This document shows positions 33,185 through 41,940 of a DNA stretch of 64,000 bases, one piece after another; the stretch's first letter is position 1, and each line of letters opens with the position of its first letter. This stretch comes from an uncultured Oscillospiraceae bacterium. Lineage in GTDB: Bacteria; Bacillota; Clostridia; Oscillospirales; Oscillospiraceae. Under the pieces are notes generated by a model. The model was not told the origin of the DNA. It did no database searches and saw only the letters and a list, made by a program, of their open reading frames with translations. Made by a program: the position numbers and the translations under genes. Location of the stretch: assembly GCA_910587395.1 (NCBI GenBank), contig CAJULJ010000004.1, positions 34,122 through 98,121 of the forward strand, given 5' to 3'.

Positions 33185-33628
33185 TTAACCCGAAGTGGTC
33201 AATATTTGTTCAGCTTCCGCAATGTCTTTTTCAATCAGTGGGCGCATACTGTCCTTATATTTCGATAAATCAGCGCTCTGTAAGCATGATAATATTGCGG
33301 GAATGTATTGCGGCTTTGCCGAACCAACCTTTGCAAGCGCCTTTATACACTGTCTGGCTGTAATCGGCTTTTCGTCCGTTATATGTGCGAGAAAATCAGA
33401 AATAATTGAGTCAAAGCGATTTTCCTCATCCCACTGAGCATTTGCCGCAAGAATATGCAGTGCTCGATTCCTCACAAATGATTTAGGGTGGTTTAGCAGA
33501 GAGGCGAAGTCATCAAAATATTCGTACCATTCATCTGTTTCTTGACTTTCCAGCATGATTTTATCGGCAAGAGCGCAAGCGTATTTATCATCCCTTGCCG
33601 TCAGCTTGGCCATGATGTTTTCTTTCAT
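33185..33628 (-). CDS. HEAT-like repeat protein
   Basis: The 147-residue, mostly helical protein has units resembling HEAT repeats (LLNHPKSFVRNRALHILAANAQWDEE and DEKPITARQCIKALAKVGSAKP). Similar small proteins in Clostridia are often mislabelled SufBD. The gene is noticeably more AT-rich than pheT and polA, which suggests later acquisition. The ATG at 33628 is preceded by GGAG at 10 bases; a GTG one codon earlier is equally possible. No catalytic motif is visible. Confidence 0.7.
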   Translation of the reverse strand: MKENIMAKLTARDDKYACALADKIMLESQETDEWYEYFDDFASLLNHPKSFVRNRALHILAANAQWDEENRFDSIISDFLAHITDEKPITARQCIKALAKVGSAKPQYIPAILSCLQSADLSKYKDSMRPLIEKDIAEAEQILTTSG

Positions 33629-33696
33629 CACTGTCCATCTCCGTATTCCGATTTGTTATGCAGACTGATTTCATCACAAAGAATCTCCCGGTACAA

Positions 33697-33730
33697 GAAA
33701 AAGGGCGGGGCATTCCTGCCCCGCCCTTCC
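33697..33730 (-). terminator. Intrinsic terminator of the pheST operon
   Basis: AAGGGCGGGGC pairs with GCCCCGCCCTT. Reading leftward a TTTTTCTT tract follows. Confidence 0.88.
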
Positions 33731-33742
33731 GAAGCTCGTTTT

Positions 33743-36466
33743 TTAGCGCAGCACCGCGCCGCAGTCCTTTTCCAGCGCTTCCAAAATGGACTTCACGTCC
33801 TCGTCCGCCTCCTCGCCGGTGAGGGAGCGGTCGTCCGCCCGCAAAGTCAGGCTGAAGGCCACCGACTTTTTGCCCTCGCCGATGTTCTTTCCCCGGTAGA
33901 TATCGAACAGGGTTACGTCTTTCAGCAGGCCCTTCGCCCCCTTGCGGATGGCGCTCTCCAGCGCGCCCACGGTGACGTCCTCGCCGCATACCACGGCGAT
34001 GTCCCGGGTGACGGCGGGGAACTTGGGCAAGGGCACGTACTCCGGGTCGGGCCCATGGGCGATGAGCAGCTCGTCAAAGGACAACTCCGCGCAGTAAAGC
34101 TCGCCGTCCACCCCAAAGTTTTTGGCGGCCTGGGGATGGACCTGCCCGAATACGCCTACGATATCGCTTCCGCTGTACACGTAGGCGCAACGGCCGGGGT
34201 GATAGCTGGCGTCCTCCGTGCAGGCCTCGAAGCTGACATCCTTGGCCCGGATGCCCTTCATCAGCGCCTCAACGGCCCCCTTCATCGTGAAGAAGTCCAT
34301 GCCGCTGCCGTATGCGCCCAAGGTGAGAATCTTTGCCTCGATGGCCAAGCCGTGATCCTCCCCGCCAGGCATATAGATGCGGCCCAGCTCGTACAGCCAG
34401 GCGGATTTGTTGCGGTTGTTGTAGTTGCGCGCCAGCACCTCCAGCATGGAGGGCAGGGTGGTGGTACGCATGATGGAGGTGTCCTCGCCCAGAGGATTCA
34501 AAATTTTGAAGGATTTGCGGTGGAAATCCTCCCGACCCCACAAAATTTTGTCGTAGGCGGTGGGGCTGATGAAGGAGTAGGTGATGATCTCGCTGTACCC
34601 GCAGGTGCGGCACAGCTCACCCAGCTTGTTCTCCAGCTTCTGCACCGGGGAATAGCCGCCCTGGGTGGTCTGGCCCCGCATGAGGGTGTTGGGGATGTTG
34701 TTGTAGCCGTGGAACCGGGCCACCTCCTCGGCCAAATCGGCCAGACGGCGCACGTCGCCCCGCCAGGAGGGGATGACCACCTCGGCAGGCCCGTTGGGGA
34801 AGTCCTTTTCCTTGGTCAGGATGTTCACCCGCTCCAACAGACAGTACATATCCACCGGGTCAATATCGGTGCCCAGCAGGGCGTTGACCCGCTCCGGATC
34901 CATAGTCACGGTCCAGGGCTGAGGGACGTTATTCAAAATATCGATGACGCCGTCCACCACCTCGCCAGCGCCCAGCAGCTCCACCAGCTCACAGGCCCGG
35001 TTGACGGCGGGCAGGGTGTTCATGGGGTCCAGGCCCTTCTCAAACTTGGCGGACGCCTCGGTGCGCATACCAAGGGCCAAGGCCCCCTTGCGGATACAGG
35101 TGCCGTCAAAGCAGGCAGACTCGAATACCACGTCCACGGTGTCGGCCACGATTTCGGAGTTCAATCCGCCCATGATGCCCGCCAGGCCCACGGCCCGGCC
35201 CTCGTCGGCAATGACCAGGTGGTTGGCGGTAAGGGTGTGCTCCTTGCCGTCCAGGGTGGTGAGCTTTTCGCCCTCCTCCGCCCGGCGGACGATGATCTTC
35301 CCGCCGTTCACATAGCGGTAATCAAAGGCGTGCATGGGCTGGCCATACTCCAGCATGACGTAGTTGGTGATGTCCACGATGTTGTTGATGGGCCGGATTC
35401 CCATGGCCCGCAGGCGCTCCCGCATCCACTTGGGGGAGGGGGCGATCTTCACGTTGCGTACCATCCGGGCGGTGTACCGGGGCACCAGATCAGAGGCCGG
35501 GGTTTCCACGTCCAGCAGCTCGGGGAGCACGCCGGGGCCGCCCCCCCTCACCACTGGCTCGTGGAGGTTATAGGGCACATCAAAGGTGGCGGACACCTCC
35601 CGGACCAGGCCGATGACGGACAGGCAGTCCGGGCGGTTGGGGGTGATCTCGAACTCAACGACATGGTCGTCCAGGCCCGTCACCGGCTTGATGTCGTCGC
35701 CGGGCTTGCAGTCCTCCTGGAGGACGAAAATGCCGTCGTTGATGCAGTGGGGGAACTCTTTCTGCTCGGCGTGGAGGTCAGCCAGGGTGCAGATAGCTCC
35801 CGTCTTGGTGTCATAGGCCACCATGTCGCCCACATGGATATTCTGGCAGGGCGTTTTGACGATTGCGGCGGTGGGGCCGTCCTGCTCGGCATAGCTCAGT
35901 GTGCAGGCCCACGCGCCGTTTTCGGCTGCGTTGACTTCCTTCACTTTTGCCGCCACCACGGGGCCGAAAATCTTGTGTCCCGGCTGGACATCGGCGGGGA
36001 TGGAGGGCTTGGCCGGGTCGATGGGCTTGTAGTCGTTCAGCAGGGCGGCGGCGGTGATGACGCCATAGGGGAAGTCCCGCTCGTCCAGGCCCAGCTCGGA
36101 CAGGGAGCACAGCATGCCGTTGGACATGACGCCCCGCAGCTTGCCCTTGGTGATCTTTTTCCCGCCGGGGAGGGTGGAGTTGTGCAGGGCCACGGGGACC
36201 AGATCGCCCTCGTGGATGTTCCAGGCCCCGGTGACAATCTGGACGGGTTCGTCCTGTCCCACGTCCAGCTGACACACCCACATATGGTCGGAATCAGGGT
36301 GGCGCTCCATGGATAGAATGCGGCCCACCACCACATTGGAGATTTCCGCCCCCAGGTCTGTGGTGCCCTCCACCTTGGAGCCGGACAGGGTCATGGCCTC
36401 GGCGAACTCCCGGTCGGAGACGTCTATTTTTACAAACTCATTGAGCCACTTTCGGGATAAATTCAT
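33743..36466 (-). CDS. pheT: Phenylalanine-tRNA ligase beta subunit with an extra OB-like segment
   Basis: PheT and PheS form the (alpha-beta)2 enzyme that charges tRNA-Phe. The protein has 907 residues, about 100 more than the usual near-800. The N-terminal tRNA-binding OB domain spans about residues 41-135 (SNVVVGRILSMERHPDSD, SNGMLCSLSELGL). It is followed by a second, diverged stretch of the same order at about 168-240 (GPVVAAKVKEVNAAEN ... ICTLADLHAEQ). The B3/B4 editing domain, B5 and the C-terminal ferredoxin-fold anticodon-binding domain are intact. The start at 36466 matches the family opening MNLSRKWLNEFV. It is the last gene of the Phe T-box operon. Confidence 0.95.
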   Translation of the reverse strand: MNLSRKWLNEFVKIDVSDREFAEAMTLSGSKVEGTTDLGAEISNVVVGRILSMERHPDSDHMWVCQLDVGQDEPVQIVTGAWNIHEGDLVPVALHNSTLPGGKKITKGKLRGVMSNGMLCSLSELGLDERDFPYGVITAAALLNDYKPIDPAKPSIPADVQPGHKIFGPVVAAKVKEVNAAENGAWACTLSYAEQDGPTAAIVKTPCQNIHVGDMVAYDTKTGAICTLADLHAEQKEFPHCINDGIFVLQEDCKPGDDIKPVTGLDDHVVEFEITPNRPDCLSVIGLVREVSATFDVPYNLHEPVVRGGGPGVLPELLDVETPASDLVPRYTARMVRNVKIAPSPKWMRERLRAMGIRPINNIVDITNYVMLEYGQPMHAFDYRYVNGGKIIVRRAEEGEKLTTLDGKEHTLTANHLVIADEGRAVGLAGIMGGLNSEIVADTVDVVFESACFDGTCIRKGALALGMRTEASAKFEKGLDPMNTLPAVNRACELVELLGAGEVVDGVIDILNNVPQPWTVTMDPERVNALLGTDIDPVDMYCLLERVNILTKEKDFPNGPAEVVIPSWRGDVRRLADLAEEVARFHGYNNIPNTLMRGQTTQGGYSPVQKLENKLGELCRTCGYSEIITYSFISPTAYDKILWGREDFHRKSFKILNPLGEDTSIMRTTTLPSMLEVLARNYNNRNKSAWLYELGRIYMPGGEDHGLAIEAKILTLGAYGSGMDFFTMKGAVEALMKGIRAKDVSFEACTEDASYHPGRCAYVYSGSDIVGVFGQVHPQAAKNFGVDGELYCAELSFDELLIAHGPDPEYVPLPKFPAVTRDIAVVCGEDVTVGALESAIRKGAKGLLKDVTLFDIYRGKNIGEGKKSVAFSLTLRADDRSLTGEEADEDVKSILEALEKDCGAVLR

Positions 36467-36498
36467 AGATAAAACCCCTCTTAACAAATATAGTAGGA

Positions 36499-36572
36499 GC
36501 GAAACGCAGTTTCGCGGTCAAAGTTCTTTTTGGTTCCTTTTTCTTTCAAGAAAAAGGAACGCCGGTCCGGCG
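36499..36572. repeat. Dispersed intergenic repeat, intact copy 4
   Basis: Three hairpins lie in a row: GCGAAAC/GTTTCGC, then GTTCCTTTTTCTT/AAGAAAAAGGAAC (36533-36560), then GCCGG/CCGGC. The copy sits in the 115-bp pheS-pheT spacer, inside the operon transcript. It is the best complete example of the family. Confidence 0.7.
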
Positions 36573-36581
36573 AGGACGCCC

Positions 36582-37607
36582 TTAGAACTGCTCCAGGAAG
36601 CGGATGTCGTTCTCAAAAATGAGCCGCATATCGGCGATCTTGAACCGCCGCAGGGCGGTGCGCTCCAAACCGATGCCGAAGGCCCAGCCGGACCACTGGT
36701 CGGGGTCGATGCCCGCCATCTCCAGCACCCGGGGGTGAATCATGCCCGCGCCCAGCAGCTCAATCCATCCCTCGCCCTTGCAGGTGGGGCAGCCCTTGCC
36801 GCCGCATTTGTGGCACTGTACGTCCATCTCGCAGGAGGGCTCGGTGAAGGGGAAGTGGTGGGGGCGGAACCGGGTGACGGTGCCCTTGCCGAACAGCTCC
36901 TCGGCCAGCAGGTTGAGGGTGCCCTTCAGGTCGGCCATGGTGACGTTCCGGTCGATGACCATGCCCTCCACCTGGTGGAACATGGGGGAGTGGGTGGCGT
37001 CCACCTCGTCCTTGCGGTACACCCGGCCGGGGGCCAGAATGCGGATGGGCAGCTCCATGGAGTCCATGGCCCGGACCTGCATGGGGCTGGTCTGGGAGCG
37101 CAGCATCACCCGGCTGTCCTCATCAAAGTAGAAGGTGTCCGACCAGTCCCGGCTGGGATGGCCCTCCTCGGCGTTGAGGCGGTCGAAGTTCAGCTCGGCC
37201 AGCTCCACCTCCGGGCCGTCCAGGATGGTGAAGCCCATGCCGATGAAAATCTCCTTGATCTCCTCCAGCGCGGTGTTCATGGGGTGGCGGTGGCCCACCT
37301 GCACCTGCCTGCCGGGAATGGTCACGTCCACCGTCTCCGCCCTCAGCTTCATTTCCAGAGCGGCGGCCTCCAGCTTCTCAGAGGCGGCGTCCAAAGCGCC
37401 CTCCAGCGCGGCCCGGACCTCGTTGGCCAGCTGGCCCATGGCGGGGCGCTCCTCGGCGGACAGCCTGCCCATCTGCTTGAGCACCGCCGTCAGCTCGCCC
37501 TTCTTGCCCAGGTACTTCACCCGCAGCTCGTCCAGGGCGGCGGAGTCGCGGACGCTCTCAAAGGCGGAGAGCGCCTCGGCGCGGATTTTTGCTAACTGTT
37601 CTTTCAT
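36582..37607 (-). CDS. pheS: Phenylalanine-tRNA ligase alpha subunit
   Basis: The 341-residue catalytic subunit. The N-terminal coiled coil (LAELRVKYLGKKGELTAVL region) is followed by the class II core: motif 1 around HPMNTALEEIKEIF, motif 2 TSPMQVRAM ... RVYRKDEVDATHSPMFHQVEG, and motif 3 GWAFGIGLERTA. A zinc-like Cys cluster (CHKCGGKGCPTCKG) is present before motif 3. The ATG has an AAGGAGT site. It lies between a DUF2500 gene and pheT and is controlled by the Phe T-box upstream. Confidence 0.97.
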   Translation of the reverse strand: MKEQLAKIRAEALSAFESVRDSAALDELRVKYLGKKGELTAVLKQMGRLSAEERPAMGQLANEVRAALEGALDAASEKLEAAALEMKLRAETVDVTIPGRQVQVGHRHPMNTALEEIKEIFIGMGFTILDGPEVELAELNFDRLNAEEGHPSRDWSDTFYFDEDSRVMLRSQTSPMQVRAMDSMELPIRILAPGRVYRKDEVDATHSPMFHQVEGMVIDRNVTMADLKGTLNLLAEELFGKGTVTRFRPHHFPFTEPSCEMDVQCHKCGGKGCPTCKGEGWIELLGAGMIHPRVLEMAGIDPDQWSGWAFGIGLERTALRRFKIADMRLIFENDIRFLEQF

Positions 37608-37640
37608 GGCATATACTCCTTAACAATAAATATCGTGTTT

Positions 37641-38006
37641 TTACCGCCGGCGCTCAAAGCCCAGATACCGGGTGCCCTGGAAGGTCAAGCGGCCATAGTC
37701 GCCCTCCACCAGCATCCCGTATTCGCGGCCGGTGACGGAAAATTCCATCCGGTCGCCGCTCTCCACCTGGAAGGTGACGTAATGCCAGGTGGAGGTGTGG
37801 CCCATGCTGTGGTCTGTGCCGCGGTGGTGGGTGACGTCGGTGCGTTTGGCCACCACTTCGGCATCCACCGTGAGCCTGGGAGAGTGGTTGTTTTTGTTCC
37901 ACTGGCGCAGGCCGGAGACGATGACATAGATGAACCCGCAGATGACGACCGTAAATATGAGGACAAAAAAGACGCCGAACAAACCGCTTTCAAAAAACCA
38001 CCACAT
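37641..38006 (-). CDS. DUF2500-family membrane-anchored protein
   Basis: A 121-residue protein with one N-terminal membrane helix (about residues 8-32). It is followed by a soluble beta-rich domain with the DUF2500 pattern (RQWNKNNHSPRLTVDAEVVAKR, YVTFQVESGDRMEFSVTGREYGMLVEGD, LTFQGTRYLGF). The function of the family is unknown. It is the first gene after the Phe T-box leader and 33 bp upstream of pheS, so it belongs to the same transcript. The ATG at 38006 is preceded by AAAGGATGG. Confidence 0.88.
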   Translation of the reverse strand: MWWFFESGLFGVFFVLIFTVVICGFIYVIVSGLRQWNKNNHSPRLTVDAEVVAKRTDVTHHRGTDHSMGHTSTWHYVTFQVESGDRMEFSVTGREYGMLVEGDYGRLTFQGTRYLGFERRR

Positions 38007-38029
38007 GATCCGCCATCCTTTCCGGTGTA

Positions 38030-38267
38030 ATAAAAACGCCCTTCCTCCCCGTAACTGGGGACGAAAGGCAACCCTTCCGCGGTACCACCCGCATTCGCAC
38101 GTTTTCTCAGTGCGCACTCAAGGCCCTGTAACGGCGGGCAGGCCGTCCCGCTCTCGCGGGCCGCTCCCGGGCGAACCAAGGGACACGCACCAAGGCGGCT
38201 TTCAGCCGGTGGCCGCCTCTCTCTGCCATGCGCAAGCTCCCTATTTTCCCGTTCCTCGCATTTTGCT
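38030..38267 (-). promoter_or_regulatory. T-box leader with Phe (TTC) specifier
   Basis: On the minus strand the conserved T-box GGGTGGTACCGCG is at 38078-38090. It is followed by a terminator hairpin and T run at about 38032-38069. In stem I the loop between GGGA/TCCC and CGGG/CCCG pairs shows TTGGTTCG, where TTC (38173-38175) is the expected Phe specifier codon. Uncharged tRNA-Phe would favour the antiterminator and allow DUF2500-pheS-pheT expression. The stem I pairing was drawn by eye. Confidence 0.92.
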
Positions 38268-38273
38268 TTTTCT

Positions 38274-38302
38274 TTTATATCATATTAAAGGTTGAAATGC
38301 AA
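38274..38302 (-). promoter_or_regulatory. Promoter of the Phe T-box operon
   Basis: On the minus strand TTGCAT, 17 bp, TATAAA. It overlaps the divergent nnr promoter. Confidence 0.7.
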
Positions 38303-38320
38303 GAGGGAAAACCTTATAAT
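38292..38320 (+). promoter_or_regulatory. Promoter of nnr
   Basis: TTGAAA, 17 bp, TATAAT. Its -35 box overlaps that of the T-box promoter on the other strand. Confidence 0.75.
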
Positions 38321-38347
38321 GTAGGGAAAATGAAAGGGGGCGCAGAC

Positions 38348-39928
38348 ATGGAATTGTACACCGCCGCACAGATGAGGGAAATTGACCGCATTGCCATCGA
38401 GGAACGGGGCATTCCGTCCACTGAATTGATGGAAAATGCCGCCCGGGCGCTGGTGGAGGAGGTCCGTTCCCTGCCCATCCCCGGGCCTGGGGCCAGCCAA
38501 GCCTGTTTTGGCACGATGCTGCATACCGGAGACGGCCACATGCCCACCCCGGAGGAGCAGGCTGAGTTCTGGGCCATGCGCCGGCGCTCGGCGGTGGTGT
38601 TCTGCGGCCCCGGCAACAACGGCGGGGACGGCGTGGCCGCCGCCCGGTTCTTGCTGGAGGCGGGCTGGCGGGTGAAGTGCGTTCTGGTGGGCAGCCGGGA
38701 GAAAATGACCAACGACTGCCTGGAAATGGAGCGCCGCCTGTCGGAGGCCGGCGGAGTGCTGGAGGATTTCGACCCCTGCGGCGATGACCGCGGCCTATAT
38801 GCGTGCTACGACGTGGCGATTGACGCGCTGTTCGGGGTGGGGCTGAACAGCCCCCTGCGCCCGGACGCCGTGGAGGCGGTGAAGCGGATGGGCCTGTCCG
38901 GCTGGGTGGTGTCCGCCGACGTGCCCTCCGGTATCCACGCCGACACCGGGGATGTGATGGGGACGGCGGTGAAGGCGGACGTGACCGTCACCTTCTCCCG
39001 GGGCAAGCCGGGACTGTTTGTGGGCAAGGGCGCGGTGCACAGCGGCCGGGTGGTGGTGGCCGATATCGGCATTCCCAACAGCCTGTATTCGGAGGACGGA
39101 TGCAGGAGCATGCTGGTGGAGCGGGAGGAGATTCTGCTCCCCCGGCGGCCTGTGGACGGGCACAAGGGGGACTTCGGAAAGCTGTTTATCCTGGCTGGCA
39201 GCCGGGGTTACACCGGGGCGGCGGCGCTGTGCGCCAAAGCGGCGGTCCGGGGCGGCGCGGGGCTGGTGACCCTGGCCGTGCCCGAGGACATCTATCCCAT
39301 CGCGGCCGTCAAGTGTGACGAGGCCATGGTGTGGCCCTGGCCGGAGGACGATGAGGCCATCGTGGAAAAAGCCATGGGGTGCGACGCCGCCCTCATCGGC
39401 CCCGGCCTGGGCCAGGGCCAGCGGGCGGAAGGTCTGGTGCTCAAGCTGATGCGGGAGCTGTCCTGCCCGGTCATCTTGGACGCGGACGGTCTAAATCTCA
39501 TTTCCCGGCATATCCATGTATTGGACGAGCGGGCGGGGAGCACCATCCTCACCCCCCATGACGGGGAGTTTGCCCGGCTGTCCGGCTGTGAGCTGCCCAT
39601 ACAGGACCGTCTGGCGGCGGCGTGGGAGTTTGCCCAGGCGCACCGCTGCACCCTGGTGCTCAAGGGGCACCGCACGATCACCGCGGTTCCCCCCTGGGGC
39701 TGCTTCATCAACTCCACCGGCAACCCCGGCATGGCCAAGGGGGGCAGCGGAGACGCGCTGGCGGGACTGACAGGGGCGCTGACCGTGCAGGGCGTGCCCA
39801 GTCCGCTGGCGGCGGTGTGGCTCCACGGGCGCGCCGGAGACCTGGCGGCGGAGGACAAGGGCGAGTACGGCATGACCCCCTCCGACCTGATCGAGCAGAT
39901 ACCCTACGCAATCAAAGAATTAATTTAA
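38348..39928 (+). CDS. nnr: Bifunctional NAD(P)HX epimerase/dehydratase
   Basis: This enzyme repairs hydrated NADH and NADPH. The 526-residue fusion has an N-terminal YjeF/NnrE epimerase domain (residues about 1-220: STELMENAARALVEEV, VVFCGPGNNGGDGVAAARFL, YDVAIDALFGVGLNSPLR). The C-terminal ADP-dependent dehydratase NnrD, of the ribokinase-like fold, has HKGDFGKLFILAGSRGYTGAA, LTPHDGEFARL and GNPGMAKGGSGDALAG. The start at 38348 follows AAAGGGGGC. A short extra loop (about residues 43-75) precedes the first Rossmann strand. A lipoprotein gene follows after 13 bp. Confidence 0.94.
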   Translation: MELYTAAQMREIDRIAIEERGIPSTELMENAARALVEEVRSLPIPGPGASQACFGTMLHTGDGHMPTPEEQAEFWAMRRRSAVVFCGPGNNGGDGVAAARFLLEAGWRVKCVLVGSREKMTNDCLEMERRLSEAGGVLEDFDPCGDDRGLYACYDVAIDALFGVGLNSPLRPDAVEAVKRMGLSGWVVSADVPSGIHADTGDVMGTAVKADVTVTFSRGKPGLFVGKGAVHSGRVVVADIGIPNSLYSEDGCRSMLVEREEILLPRRPVDGHKGDFGKLFILAGSRGYTGAAALCAKAAVRGGAGLVTLAVPEDIYPIAAVKCDEAMVWPWPEDDEAIVEKAMGCDAALIGPGLGQGQRAEGLVLKLMRELSCPVILDADGLNLISRHIHVLDERAGSTILTPHDGEFARLSGCELPIQDRLAAAWEFAQAHRCTLVLKGHRTITAVPPWGCFINSTGNPGMAKGGSGDALAGLTGALTVQGVPSPLAAVWLHGRAGDLAAEDKGEYGMTPSDLIEQIPYAIKELI

Positions 39929-39941
39929 ACGAGGAGGAATC

Positions 39942-40547
39942 ATGCAGGTGCGCAGGTTGACGGCTTGTGTACTGATGATGACCCTGCTGCTGTCCGGCTG
40001 CAAGGCTGGGATCACGGCGGCGGAGACCCCGGAGGACGCGGCGCTGGCCATCCGGGAGGAATACAAGGCGCTGGCGGGCTGGTCGGCCGTGGTGGATGTG
40101 TCGGTATGCTACAGCGAGACGGTGTACGACTTCACCATGGATGTCCAGTGGCAGCGGGAAGGGGAGACGGTGCTCACCGTCACCGCGCCGGAGCTGCTCT
40201 CTGGCATCACCGCCCGCATCGCGGAGGGAGAGACGGTGCTGGAATACGACGGCGCGGGGCTGTCCCTGGGCCTGCTGGACGGGGACGGGCTGACTCCGGT
40301 GTCCGCCGTCACCGCCGTCATGGAGCAGATTGAGACGGGCTACATGGCAAAATGCACCTGGACGGGGGAGGAGCAGTACCTGCAGGTCTCCGTCCAGGAC
40401 CCAGAGCTGGAGGCCAACACGGGCACCCAGTTTCTGCTGACCTTTGACCGGGCCGGCCATGCCCTGCTCAGCGCGGAGGTCGGCGTGGCGGGCGAGACGG
40501 TGCTGACGGCCACCGTTCATAATTTCACAATGACCCCGCAAGGCTGA
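39942..40547 (+). CDS. Predicted lipoprotein, LolA-like fold possible
   Basis: A 201-residue protein with a lipobox (LLLSGC, Cys at about residue 20) behind a short positively charged N-terminus, so it should be lipid-anchored outside the membrane. The mature part is beta-rich with repeated EGETVL-type strands (GETVLTVTAPELLSGITARIAEGETVLEY). These recall LolA/GerS-type lipoproteins of spore-formers. That link is a guess. It lies between nnr and alr on the same strand with an AGGAGGAA ribosome site, probably in one operon. Confidence 0.75.
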   Translation: MQVRRLTACVLMMTLLLSGCKAGITAAETPEDAALAIREEYKALAGWSAVVDVSVCYSETVYDFTMDVQWQREGETVLTVTAPELLSGITARIAEGETVLEYDGAGLSLGLLDGDGLTPVSAVTAVMEQIETGYMAKCTWTGEEQYLQVSVQDPELEANTGTQFLLTFDRAGHALLSAEVGVAGETVLTATVHNFTMTPQG

Positions 40548-40651
40548 CCCGCGCTTTGCGGGGAGAAGAGAGGCAAGGAAGCGGTGTGAGGGATGCCCGA
40601 CAGGGCGTCCCGAGCGGAGCGGACTTTGCCGCGACGAGGAGATGACCCAAG

Positions 40652-41782
40652 ATGACACGGGAGACGGCACGGACCTGGGCTGAGGTCAGCCTGGGCAATT
40701 TGGAGCACAACTACCGGGACCTGCGCGCCTGCGCCCCGGACAGCAGATTCTTAGGTACGGTGAAGGCCAACGCCTACGGCCATGGGGCGATTCCGGTGGC
40801 CCGACGGCTGGTGGAGCTGGGGACGGACTATCTGGCGGTGGCCTGCCTGGACGAGGCGGCGGGACTGAGAGAGGCCGGAATCACCGCCCCCATCCTGATT
40901 CTGGGGTATACGCCGCCGGAATTGGCCGCGGAGGCGGTGGACCTGGACGTGACCCAAGGGGTGTTCACGCGGCCGCTGGCAAAGGCCCTGTCCGAGGCCG
41001 CCGGGGCGGCGGGGAAGCGTGCCCGTGTCCATCTCAAGGTGGATACGGGCATGAGCCGCCTGGGGGTGCTGGACCAGGAACCCGGGCAGGCGGCAAAGGA
41101 GCTGGAAACGCTTTGCGCCCTGCCCCATCTGGAGCCGGAGGGCATCTTCACCCATTTCGCCAACGCCGACGGGGACGAGGAGTACACCATGCTCCAGTTC
41201 ACCCGGTTTTTGGATGTTTTGGAAGAGCTGGAGAAAAAATACGGCCGAACTTTTGAAATTCGCCATTGCGCCGCCAGCGCCGCCGTGTTAAACTATCCCT
41301 GTACACACATGGACATGGTGCGTCCGGGCATCGCTCTGTACGGCCATTACCCCGACCCCTCCTGCGAGGGGCTGGACGGTCCGGGGCTCAAGCCGGTGAT
41401 GTCGCTGTACAGCCGGGTGGCGGCGGTGCGGGAGTTTCCAGCGGACACGCCGGTGAGCTACGGCTGCACCGCCCAATTCGGCCGGGACGGGGGGCGGACG
41501 GCGGTGCTGCCCATGGGCTATGCCGACGGACTGCACCGGGTGCTGTCCAATGAGGGCGGCGTGTGGCTGGATGGGCGGTATCGTCCCATCATGGGCAGGG
41601 TGTGCATGGACATGTGCATGGTCGGGTTGGACGAGACCGCCAGCGTGAAGCCCGGCGATGTGGCGGAGGTGTTCGGCCCCCATCTGCCCGTGGAGCACCA
41701 CGCGGAGCTGGCCGGCACCATCTCCTATGAGCTGCTGTGTTCCGTCGCTTCGAGAGTGCCAAGAATCTACAAGGACGCATAG
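40652..41782 (+). CDS. alr: Alanine racemase
   Basis: The 376-residue PLP enzyme makes D-alanine for peptidoglycan. The PLP lysine is K38 in VKANAYGHG. HLKVDTGMSRLG, the HCAASAAVLNYP stretch, VRPGIALYG and the catalytic Tyr in PVSYGCTAQF follow, then MGRVCMDMCMV. The ATG is preceded by GACGAGGAGATG. The MazF-type toxin gene lies 158 bp downstream on the same strand, as in the alr-ndoAI-ndoA order of Bacillus, but here without the antitoxin. Confidence 0.96.
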   Translation: MTRETARTWAEVSLGNLEHNYRDLRACAPDSRFLGTVKANAYGHGAIPVARRLVELGTDYLAVACLDEAAGLREAGITAPILILGYTPPELAAEAVDLDVTQGVFTRPLAKALSEAAGAAGKRARVHLKVDTGMSRLGVLDQEPGQAAKELETLCALPHLEPEGIFTHFANADGDEEYTMLQFTRFLDVLEELEKKYGRTFEIRHCAASAAVLNYPCTHMDMVRPGIALYGHYPDPSCEGLDGPGLKPVMSLYSRVAAVREFPADTPVSYGCTAQFGRDGGRTAVLPMGYADGLHRVLSNEGGVWLDGRYRPIMGRVCMDMCMVGLDETASVKPGDVAEVFGPHLPVEHHAELAGTISYELLCSVASRVPRIYKDA

Positions 41783-41940
41783 GATAGTCAGGGAGCCCGC
41801 CGGACAACAAAATCCGGCGGCGAGCCGCGGCGGTTTTTCCGGTCTGACCCGGTATAAAAGCCGCCGCCCCGTGGGAGAATGATAGTACCCGGTCTACATA
41901 GCGGTAGCCGGGCACTATATCCGGCGGAGTGTGAGATCCT
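41783..41940 (+). other. Structured spacer between alr and the MazF-type gene
   Basis: No antitoxin ORF is seen. The spacer can form CCGCCGGA-N8-TCCGGCGG, then GCGGCGG paired with CCGCCGC across a 26-base loop, then CCCGG-N15-CCGGG. This is a dense set of hairpins for 158 bp. A terminator, an attenuator or a small RNA are all possible. Confidence 0.4.

Noticed and set aside
33542..36316. 924-codon plus-strand frame opposite pheT
   Set aside because: pheT is certain. The frame is open because of G/C-rich third positions on the other strand.
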